22,960 nucleotides of DNA from Ilumatobacteraceae bacterium. Lineage in GTDB: Bacteria; Actinomycetota; Acidimicrobiia; Acidimicrobiales; Ilumatobacteraceae. The notes under the pieces were generated by a model. It was given only the letters and a program-made list of their open reading frames with translations. It did not search any database and was not told the DNA's origin. Every line of letters starts with the position of its first letter. Position 1 is the stretch's first letter. A program made the position numbers and the translations under genes. Of this stretch, positions 15,058 to 21,648 are shown one piece after another. The stretch is from NCBI GenBank assembly GCA_021741795.1, contig JAIOXC010000007.1, positions 1-22,960 on the forward strand, given 5' to 3'.

Positions 15058-15531
15058 ATGGAAATACGCCTGCGCTCCCCACTCGCTCGTGCGGTTTTGC
15101 CAATTGCGGGAGGACTACTCTTTTTTGCTGTCCTCTTTGGGATCACGTGGTTGATGGCGACATTTGCCACAAACCGCAGCGAGCGCCAGGTGGTTCTGGG
15201 CGACCGCACATTTGTGGTGGGTCAGGTCACTGACGTCGCCGAATCGATCGCCAAAAATGGCCCAATTCTGTATCCAGATTTGCGTGACGTCAACGGCAAG
15301 CGATCGATCGTCATCGAGCACAACGGCACCGACCCTCTGAAGGGCTGGCAGGTGTACTACGCATACCCTGCCGACAGAACTTCGGAATGCTTAGTGGCAC
15401 AAATCAAACAATCTCACACCTTTACCGATTGCGACGGCAGAACTCTGCAGGTTGATCAATTACAAAAACCGAGTGATGTCACACCGATCGTCGAAGGTCA
15501 GAGAACTCTGCTCATTGACTTGCACGGTTAA
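15058..15531 (+). CDS. membrane-anchored protein of unknown function
   Basis: I do not recognise a named family. The protein has 157 residues from the ATG at 15058. It has one membrane segment (about 12-35) after a short basic N-terminus, followed by an extracytoplasmic-looking domain of about 120 residues. The ending ECLVAQIKQSHTFTDCDGRTLQVDQL has two cysteines placed roughly like the ligand loops of Rieske proteins but lacks the histidines, so a degenerate Rieske-like fold is a weak possibility. Alternatively the two cysteines could form a disulfide. A GTG start at 14998 would add 20 polar residues before the membrane segment; I prefer 15058 because MEIRLRSPL fits a membrane-anchor start. 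It is divergent from the mutase/sucCD operon and converges on pcrA. Confidence 0.65.
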   Translation: MEIRLRSPLARAVLPIAGGLLFFAVLFGITWLMATFATNRSERQVVLGDRTFVVGQVTDVAESIAKNGPILYPDLRDVNGKRSIVIEHNGTDPLKGWQVYYAYPADRTSECLVAQIKQSHTFTDCDGRTLQVDQLQKPSDVTPIVEGQRTLLIDLHG

Positions 15532-15542
15532 AACCACGAGCA

Positions 15543-15567
15543 CAAGTTGTTATTAACTTGATTTTTT
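15543..15567 (+). terminator. intrinsic terminator after the unknown membrane-protein gene
   Basis: CAAGTT (15543-15548) pairs with AACTTG (15555-15560) around a 6-base loop and is followed by ATTTTTT (15561-15567). The stem is AT-rich and short but has the proper T-tract on the plus strand. It overlaps the last codons of the convergent pcrA gene, whose stop TAA lies in the loop and right arm. There is no T-tract in the other direction. Confidence 0.55.
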
Positions 15568-17772
15568 GAGCGGAGCCCACGCCAGCGAGAGGTGCTTGGT
15601 TCCCACCAATCGGAAACGAATTGTCGCCTCTGCTTTCTCGCCTGAGCCACGAATCTCGATGATCACACCTTCGCCAAATGTTGGGTGCTCGATGTCGTCA
15701 CCAATGCGAAACCCGTGATTGGCATCTTGTTGTTGTGCTGTTGATATAGGCGCAACATTGGTGTTGTTGCGATTGAGGCGTTGCTGCGGCGCATATCCGC
15801 GATCGGCATGCGAACGAAAGCTGTACCGCTCGGAGTCCGCGCCGGAGTCGACGCTGCCTTCTCGCTGAATCAACTCGTCAGGAATCTCGCTCAAGAATCT
15901 GGACGGTGGGTTGTACTGAGTCGACCCATACAGACTTCTGCTCCATGCATGACTGAGCACGAGCTGTTCTTTTGCACGCGTGATACCTACATACGCCAGT
16001 CGCCGTTCTTCTTCCAATTCGATAGGGTCGCTAAGCGCTCGGTTATGAGGGAAGATTCCTTCCTCCACACCGACGATGAACACCACTGGAAACTCGAGGC
16101 CCTTGGCGGAGTGCAACGTCATCAACGTGACGTGATTATCCGAATCCAGTTGGTCGGTGTCAGCAACGAGTGCCACCTGCTCCAAAAACTCGTCAACTTG
16201 AGTAAATTCGGCAGCAACACCAATCAATTCGTTGATGTTCTCTTCGCGCCCAGCCGACTCCACCGTATTTTCGGCCTTCAATTCACTCATGTATCCGCCA
16301 GCATTCAGCGCGTGGCGCAACACCGCGCTTGGGCCTTCAGATAAAAGCGCCTGGCACTCGTCAATCAGTTGATTAAAGGTAGTAATTCCGCGCAGAGCAG
16401 CAGCACCCACACCAGCGTCGGTCGCCTTGCGCAGTGCGAGAGCAAATGAGATGCCGCACTCGTTGGCATACACATCAAGTTTGCCAATGGTTGTGTCGCC
16501 GATGCCACGCTTTGGCACGTTCAAAATTCGCTTGAGGCTCACTTCGTCAAGCGTGTTGTACGACAAACGCAAATATGCAAGTGCGTCTTTGACTTCTCGG
16601 CGATCATAAAACTTGGTGCCGCCAATAACTTTGTAGGTCACTCCACGATGGATAAGCGACTCTTCAAGCACACGACTTTGTGCATTGGTTCGGTAGAAAA
16701 TCGCAAAATCGCTCCACGGCCGATGCTCGGAGTCGTGCACTTCCTTGAGCCGATTGATAACCCAGTTTGCCTCGCCAAACTCGTCGTCGGCAAAGTAACG
16801 AATGATTTTTTCACCTTGACCCAAGTCGGTCCACAATTCTTTGGGCTTGCGATCAACATTGTTCGTGATGACGGCGTTTGCGGCATCCAGAATGGTTTGC
16901 GTGCTGCGATAGTTTTGCGCCAGCACAACTGTTGTTACTTCGGGAAACGCATTTTCGAATTGCATGATGTTGCGAAAGTCGGCTCCACGAAAGCGATACA
17001 CACTCTGGTCGGTGTCGCCCACCACACACACGTTGTGGTGCAGTGCGCCCAGCAATAGCACGATTTCGTTTTGCGCCATGTTGGTGTCTTGATATTCATC
17101 AATCAAAATATGCTTAAAACGCTCTTGATATGTGCGCAATACGTCGGGGTGTTGGCGAAATAGTCGCACCGTGTTGGTCAACAAGTCATCAAAGTCCATC
17201 GCGCCAGCGCGCTCAAGTCGCTTTTGATATTCGCGATACACATCGACATACTTTGCATCGATCGAGTTGTCAACCATCGAAGCCGCATCGTGCGGGATAA
17301 CCAATTCGTTTTTCCACAGGCTGATGCGTGCTTGCACACCACGAGGCGTGAAACGCTTTGGGTCGAGGCCCAGGTCGCGAATGCAATACCCCACCAAGCG
17401 CGTTGAGTCGCTTTGATCATAAATTGAAAATGTTTTTGGATAACCAATATGCTCGGCTTGTGCGCGCAAAATACGCACACATGCAGCATGGAATGTGCTC
17501 ACCCACATCTGTCTTGCCACTGGGCCAACAATTGCCGCCACTCGCTCGCGCATTTCTTGCGACGCCTTATTGGTAAACGTGATTGCCAAGATATGCATCG
17601 GGTGCGTTCCCGTTGCAATGAGATGCCCGATACGTTGCGTGAGCACGCGAGTTTTGCCCGAGCCAGCACCGGCTACAACAAGTAATGGGCCGCTTGGGTG
17701 CAGCACAGCATCGCGCTGATCCGGGTTAAGCCCGTCCAGATCGATGGAATGTGGGGGTTGAGAGTTGGTCAC
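15553..17772 (-). CDS. pcrA: ATP-dependent DNA helicase, UvrD/PcrA type
   Basis: The 739-residue SF1A helicase unwinds DNA 3' to 5' in repair and replication restart. Motifs are Walker A AGAGSGKT (34-41), TFTNKA (65-70), Walker B DEYQDT (225-230), GDTDQSVYRFRGAD (252-265), QNYRS (286-290), then TLMTLHSAKGLEFPVVF and EERRLAYVGITRAKEQL in the second half. About 50 C-terminal residues (FRIGDDIEHPTFGEGVI onward) form the Tudor-like end domain known to bind RNA polymerase in PcrA. The start is GTG at 17772, 3 bases after the P450 stop, with no clear ribosome site, so translation probably depends on the upstream gene. The neighbouring P450 has no obvious functional tie. Confidence 0.95.
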   Translation of the reverse strand: MTNSQPPHSIDLDGLNPDQRDAVLHPSGPLLVVAGAGSGKTRVLTQRIGHLIATGTHPMHILAITFTNKASQEMRERVAAIVGPVARQMWVSTFHAACVRILRAQAEHIGYPKTFSIYDQSDSTRLVGYCIRDLGLDPKRFTPRGVQARISLWKNELVIPHDAASMVDNSIDAKYVDVYREYQKRLERAGAMDFDDLLTNTVRLFRQHPDVLRTYQERFKHILIDEYQDTNMAQNEIVLLLGALHHNVCVVGDTDQSVYRFRGADFRNIMQFENAFPEVTTVVLAQNYRSTQTILDAANAVITNNVDRKPKELWTDLGQGEKIIRYFADDEFGEANWVINRLKEVHDSEHRPWSDFAIFYRTNAQSRVLEESLIHRGVTYKVIGGTKFYDRREVKDALAYLRLSYNTLDEVSLKRILNVPKRGIGDTTIGKLDVYANECGISFALALRKATDAGVGAAALRGITTFNQLIDECQALLSEGPSAVLRHALNAGGYMSELKAENTVESAGREENINELIGVAAEFTQVDEFLEQVALVADTDQLDSDNHVTLMTLHSAKGLEFPVVFIVGVEEGIFPHNRALSDPIELEEERRLAYVGITRAKEQLVLSHAWSRSLYGSTQYNPPSRFLSEIPDELIQREGSVDSGADSERYSFRSHADRGYAPQQRLNRNNTNVAPISTAQQQDANHGFRIGDDIEHPTFGEGVIIEIRGSGEKAEATIRFRLVGTKHLSLAWAPLKKSS

Positions 17773-17775
17773 TAA

Positions 17776-18993
17776 TTACGAGCGTTGCACAATACGCACC
17801 GGCAACTTGCGTGGGCCACGCACTTGGCCAAGGCTCCACGTCACTGCATCAGCATTTGCTAGGTCAAACTTGGGAAACCGTGCGATAAAGACTTCTACGG
17901 CTACTCGCAACTCGAGTCGCGCCAAGTTTGATCCAAGACAGCGATGAATACCGAGCCCGAAAGCGAGGTGGCGATTCTCTTCGCGATCAATCACCACTTC
18001 GTCGGCGCGATCAAACACTTGTGGGTCGCGATTGGCTGCAGGAAACGGCAGCAACACAGAGTCGCCGCGCTTGACAGGGCAACCTCCGATAGAAGCGTCT
18101 TTGCTCACAATGCGCGCCATGGTCACCGGTGCATACGCACGCAATAATTCCTCAATTGCGGTTGGAAGAAGTTCTGGCTCATTGACCATGCGTGCCAAAT
18201 CAGATGGATACTGCGCGAGGTGCCAAATGGATGAACCAATCGCACTCCATGTCGTGTCGATGCCTGCAACCATCAACAAGATGATGGTTCCAACAACGTG
18301 TGCTGGCGACAACGGCTGATCATAAATTCTTGCATTCAATAAAAAGCCAATGAGGTCATCTTTTGGATTCTCGATGTGATCTTGCACATGCTTTGCCAAA
18401 TATGCATCAAGCTGCTCAAAACTTTGCTGACGCTCACCAAATGGTGCACCAATACCTTCGAGCACCAAGTGCACGGTGTCGCGGAAGTAGTCACTGTCTT
18501 CAACTGGCAAACCAAGCATGCGTGCAATCACATACACAGGAATGTTTTGTGCGTACTGAACCGCTGCATCGACAGTCTCGACCTCGCCCATGTTGTCGAT
18601 TAGCTCGTTGCAGAGACGTCGAATCTCGGGTTCCCATTCGTTGATCACTTGCGGGCTAAATGCAGGTAGCAACAGACGCCTTGCATCGGCATGAAATGGT
18701 GGATCAGAAGTAATCGGTGGTGCTCCACCTATTGGTGCATTGGAAATCCATTCGTCTTTCGGCGGCTTGTTGGAGAGCACCGCGCCCTCAGAAGAAAAAT
18801 GATCGGTGTCGCGTGCAATTGCAGAAACATCTGCATGAGTTACTGGCAACCACGCGCCGCCGTAGCGATCGGTGTGGGCTACCGGGCAAGTTTCGCGCAA
18901 CTCGTCCCAAATCTCATGAGCATTGGCGTTGTATGCGGGATCGGCATGATCAAAATCGGTCGTCCAACTTGTTGCAGGTTTCACTTCGTACAT
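17776..18993 (-). CDS. cytochrome P450
   Basis: The 405-residue soluble bacterial P450 has the I-helix AGIDTTWS (243-250), the ExxR pair E282 and R285 (EELLR), and the heme loop FGLGIHRCLG with C352 as the iron ligand. These enzymes insert one oxygen atom into lipophilic substrates with electrons from a ferredoxin. No ferredoxin or reductase gene is adjacent, so redox partners must come from elsewhere. The N-terminus has no membrane anchor. Its ATG at 18993 is preceded by a leaderless -10 box, and pcrA follows 3 bases after its stop. The substrate (steroid, terpene, fatty acid or other) cannot be told. Confidence 0.93.
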   Translation of the reverse strand: MYEVKPATSWTTDFDHADPAYNANAHEIWDELRETCPVAHTDRYGGAWLPVTHADVSAIARDTDHFSSEGAVLSNKPPKDEWISNAPIGGAPPITSDPPFHADARRLLLPAFSPQVINEWEPEIRRLCNELIDNMGEVETVDAAVQYAQNIPVYVIARMLGLPVEDSDYFRDTVHLVLEGIGAPFGERQQSFEQLDAYLAKHVQDHIENPKDDLIGFLLNARIYDQPLSPAHVVGTIILLMVAGIDTTWSAIGSSIWHLAQYPSDLARMVNEPELLPTAIEELLRAYAPVTMARIVSKDASIGGCPVKRGDSVLLPFPAANRDPQVFDRADEVVIDREENRHLAFGLGIHRCLGSNLARLELRVAVEVFIARFPKFDLANADAVTWSLGQVRGPRKLPVRIVQRS

Positions 18994-18999
18994 GCCACA

Positions 19000-19005
19000 A
19001 CTTTA
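19000..19005 (-). promoter_or_regulatory. leaderless -10 box (TAAAGT) for the P450-pcrA unit
   Basis: On the minus strand TAAAGT is followed by 6 bases and the ATG at 18993. It is 15 bp from the oppositely facing -10 box of yaaA, so the two promoters share the same short DNA stretch. Confidence 0.55.
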
Positions 19006-19020
19006 CTTGGGGGTGGGCCA

Positions 19021-19026
19021 TACTTT
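19021..19026 (+). promoter_or_regulatory. leaderless -10 box (TACTTT) for yaaA
   Basis: TACTTT is followed by 6 bases and a GTG at 19033, the codon just before the conserved YaaA N-terminus. This box is the main reason for choosing that start. Confidence 0.55.
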
Positions 19027-19032
19027 CGTGTC

Positions 19033-19767
19033 GTGGCTTCGTTATTTATCTTGCTCCCCCCTTCCGAAGGTAAGGCTGAAGGCGGGGCAATAAGTAAGCC
19101 TTGGCGCGAATCTTCTGGTGCATGCGGAAAATCTTTAACCTCTCAAAGAAAAGCACTTGTTGATCGGCTCCATGCTCTCAAAGGTGGTGACACAACATTG
19201 CTCGGGGTAAAGGGCAAACACCTCGACCGAGCACGCCAAGCCAACTCGTGCCTGCGTGGTTCGCCATCACTACCCGCCTTCCAGCGCTACACAGGCGTGG
19301 TTTGGGATCACCTCGATCTTGCAACTCTCACTCGAGCGCAACGCGATCGCGCGCTCAGCAGCATCATCGTTATTTCTGGTCTCTTAGGTGCGGTTGGTGC
19401 CGATGAACCTGTGCCCGACTATCGCCTCAAGATGGGGGCAAGGCTTGCACCTTTCGGACTACTTTCGCGCTGGTGGCACGATGACCTCTCGGCCATGCTC
19501 AACAAAAAATTTAAAGAATCAGTAGTCATTGACTTGCTCCCCCAAGAGCATCGGGCCGCATTTACCCTCGACACCAACATTGTGGCCAAACATATTGTGG
19601 TGGCAATCAACGAAAAATCGGGCAAGGCCGGCGGTCACGACGCTAAAGCTGCCAAGGGCAAGCTCGCTCGCCACCTTGTACAAACTTGTACGTCGAGTTC
19701 TCAGGTAGCAAAATCGCTACAGAGTTTTCGCGATCCGCGCTTTGTTGTTACGAGTGATTTGGCTTGA
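19033..19767 (+). CDS. yaaA: YaaA/DUF328 family peroxide-stress protein
   Basis: The protein has 244 residues from the GTG at 19033, close to the usual family length of about 250. Family marks are LFILLPPSEGKAEGG (4-18), the FQRYTGVVWDHL segment, the ISGLLGAV strand, and PDYRLKMGARL. E. coli YaaA lowers free intracellular iron under hydrogen peroxide and so limits DNA damage; it also binds DNA in later work. An open frame continues upstream to 18691, but it lies antisense to the P450 gene and does not match the family, so it is not used. The leaderless -10 box supports the GTG. Its last 20 bases overlap the end of the dienelactone-hydrolase-like gene on the other strand. Confidence 0.88.
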   Translation: MASLFILLPPSEGKAEGGAISKPWRESSGACGKSLTSQRKALVDRLHALKGGDTTLLGVKGKHLDRARQANSCLRGSPSLPAFQRYTGVVWDHLDLATLTRAQRDRALSSIIVISGLLGAVGADEPVPDYRLKMGARLAPFGLLSRWWHDDLSAMLNKKFKESVVIDLLPQEHRAAFTLDTNIVAKHIVVAINEKSGKAGGHDAKAAKGKLARHLVQTCTSSSQVAKSLQSFRDPRFVVTSDLA

Positions 19768-20512
19768 GTTTTTGTTGTAAAAACTCAAGTACACGCTGCA
19801 CACCAGATTCTTGCACCTGCTCGGTGAGCACCGAATGATCGCTCTTTGCCGAAGACTCAAACTCGACAGCGATAAACGCATCACCAAGTAATTTTTGCAA
19901 CGATGCAAACCTCGTGCCCACAAGTTTGTCGCCAGTGAAGCGCAAACCAAGTACTTGACACCCTGCTTCTGCGCGTTGCTTAATAATTATTTCGTCGTCC
20001 AAACTCAAACCCAAGTCGGCACCGCGTGCGGCACCCATCGAAAACGGCATTGAAGGCTGCGATAACACGGGTGCGACCATGATGTCGTCAACCATCATCC
20101 CAAGAGCAAAACCGCCGCTGAAACACATACCTATCGCGCCAACACCGACGCCACCTAGTTCGTTATGCAACTGCTTTGCCAATGCACGCAACCAATTAAT
20201 CACGGGAGATTTCTGACGCATCGCCAAAGTTGTGAACTCACGCGAGATGCAAATCTTGCTCATCGACTTGGCCATATATTTTCCGCTTGGTTCTCGACCA
20301 ACCTCGCCCACCAACAGCGGCATCACGACTGTAAATCCAGCATCAACGACACGCTCGGCAAATGCGAGCACGCTTGGCGTAATGCCTGGTATCTCGTGAA
20401 CAACCACAACACCCGGGCCTGCACCTTTGCGGTACGTGGCGTGCGTTATACCAGCAGAGGTAAATGAACTTCCTTGCCAGCCTGGTGGCGTGAGCGCAAT
20501 ATTTTTCTTCAT
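19748..20512 (-). CDS. dienelactone hydrolase family protein
   Basis: The alpha/beta hydrolase has 254 residues from the ATG at 20512. The catalytic set of dienelactone hydrolase is present: nucleophile C130 in GMCFSGG, D195 in TGDK, H226 in SDHS, and E39 in HEIPG, the residue that holds the cysteine inactive until substrate binds. Family members hydrolyse lactones or esters in aromatic and other catabolic routes, but many are of unknown substrate. I chose 20512 because the family starts there; an ATG at 20551 would lie inside the upstream gene. Its ATG is only 2 bases after the NlpC/P60 stop, implying translational coupling. Its end overlaps yaaA by 20 bases. Confidence 0.9.
   Translation of the reverse strand: MKKNIALTPPGWQGSSFTSAGITHATYRKGAGPGVVVVHEIPGITPSVLAFAERVVDAGFTVVMPLLVGEVGREPSGKYMAKSMSKICISREFTTLAMRQKSPVINWLRALAKQLHNELGGVGVGAIGMCFSGGFALGMMVDDIMVAPVLSQPSMPFSMGAARGADLGLSLDDEIIIKQRAEAGCQVLGLRFTGDKLVGTRFASLQKLLGDAFIAVEFESSAKSDHSVLTEQVQESGVQRVLEFLQQKLKPNHS
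19763..19789. repeat. perfect 11-bp-arm inverted repeat at the yaaA/dienelactone hydrolase overlap
   Basis: CTTGAGTTTTT (19763-19773) and AAAAACTCAAG (19779-19789) are exact reverse complements with a 5-base loop. The left arm contains the yaaA stop codon; the whole repeat lies inside the end of the convergent gene. The T-run is in the stem, not after it. It shares the CTTGAGTT/AACTCAAG core with the repeat at 2993-3035. Confidence 0.6.
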
Positions 20513-20514
20513 AC

Positions 20515-21618
20515 CTATTTTGGCCTCACAACACCGACGACTCTTGACCACGATACTGCAGAAATTTTTACGACGTCACCCGTACGCGGTGCATGCACAT
20601 ATTGACCGTTGCCCAAGTACATCCCAACGTGGTGAATTGGATACCCAGAAAAAATCAAATCACCCGGCTGAACGGCTGCAGTTGGAATACGCGTCAGTCC
20701 TGCATATTGCGTTCGCGATGTGCGGGGAATGCCCACGCCAGCAACTTCCCACGCCCACGAGGTGAGACCAGAGCAGTCAAAGGCACTTCCGGGAGACTTC
20801 GCGCCAAATCGATATCGAACACCCAGTTGCGAAAGTGCAGCCTTAATTGCAACACCCGACCGAGACGATGGAGCAGCGACGTTTGCGTACTTTGATCCAG
20901 CAAATTTTGCAGCTTGCGATTTCGCGTCATCGAGAGCAGCTGCCTCGCGACGTTGTCGTTCCGACCTCAGCAATGAACCAAGTTCTCGCTCTGCCGCTGC
21001 TTGACGAGCCATGTAATCGGAGGCAAGTGCTTCAGCAGCACTCAATCGTGCTGCCGCATAGTCGGCCAAATCGCTGGCCTTCTTTTGCTGTTTCTCAAGT
21101 TTTTTCTTTTCCTTGATGAGGTCGTCAATCAAACCCTGCAACGCATCGGTGTTGCCCGCACCCGTATTGAGCGCAACCGAGGTGAGGTATTTCTTGCGCA
21201 CCATGTCACTCAGTGAGTTTGTCGAGCTCAAGATGCTCGACAAACTATTGGACATTCCGCCGCGCACAAACGACTTCATTGCCACGGCTTTCAAATCTTC
21301 TTGCATCGCGGCAAGTTTTGCTTCGAGCTCAGCAATGTTTGCAATGGTCGCATCAATTTCTATCTGCAAGTCTTCTTGCTGGTTCACAGCCTCGGCATAG
21401 GTTTCATCAAGTGCATCGATCTGGTAGCCGATCTTGTCCAACTCGGCAATGATCTGGTTGACCCGTTGCTGCTGATCCCCCGATGACCCAGTCGCGGGGC
21501 GCAAACCAAGCGCCTGTGCAGGCATAGCAATAACACCCACAGCCACCGAAGTGGTGAGGATGATGGCGGCCAACTGAGGCACACACCGGCGTACACGCCC
21601 AACGGCGATACGAATCAT
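20515..21618 (-). CDS. secreted NlpC/P60 peptidoglycan hydrolase with coiled-coil N-terminus
   Basis: The 367-residue protein has a signal peptide (about 1-36, AQA before L37) and two long coiled-coil stretches (about 48-115 and 160-235, rich in Glu, Lys, Ala and Gln). The C-terminal NlpC/P60 domain (about 255-367) carries the catalytic C282 in DCSGLTSW, H330 in HHVGMYLG and H342 in YVHAPRTG. This is the layout of actinobacterial RipA/RpfB-partner-like endopeptidases that cut peptidoglycan stem peptides during cell separation; the coiled coil often controls activity by contact with divisome proteins. A -10-like TAGACT lies 9 bases before the ATG. guaA ends 30 bases upstream and the dienelactone hydrolase gene begins 2 bases downstream. 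Confidence 0.92.
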   Translation of the reverse strand: MIRIAVGRVRRCVPQLAAIILTTSVAVGVIAMPAQALGLRPATGSSGDQQQRVNQIIAELDKIGYQIDALDETYAEAVNQQEDLQIEIDATIANIAELEAKLAAMQEDLKAVAMKSFVRGGMSNSLSSILSSTNSLSDMVRKKYLTSVALNTGAGNTDALQGLIDDLIKEKKKLEKQQKKASDLADYAAARLSAAEALASDYMARQAAAERELGSLLRSERQRREAAALDDAKSQAAKFAGSKYANVAAPSSRSGVAIKAALSQLGVRYRFGAKSPGSAFDCSGLTSWAWEVAGVGIPRTSRTQYAGLTRIPTAAVQPGDLIFSGYPIHHVGMYLGNGQYVHAPRTGDVVKISAVSWSRVVGVVRPK

Positions 21619-21627
21619 GATGCGACA

Positions 21628-21633
21628 AGTCTA
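21628..21633 (-). promoter_or_regulatory. candidate -10 box (TAGACT) for the NlpC/P60 gene
   Basis: On the minus strand TAGACT lies 9 bases before the ATG at 21618, in the 30-base gap after guaA. It would give a leader of only 2-3 bases. Read-through from guaA is equally possible. Confidence 0.4.
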
Positions 21634-21648
21634 CCGAATTTTAAGGGT

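Noticed and set aside
18691..19032. Upstream in-frame extension of yaaA
   Set aside because: It is antisense to the P450 gene, does not resemble the family N-terminus, and the leaderless -10 box supports the GTG at 19033.
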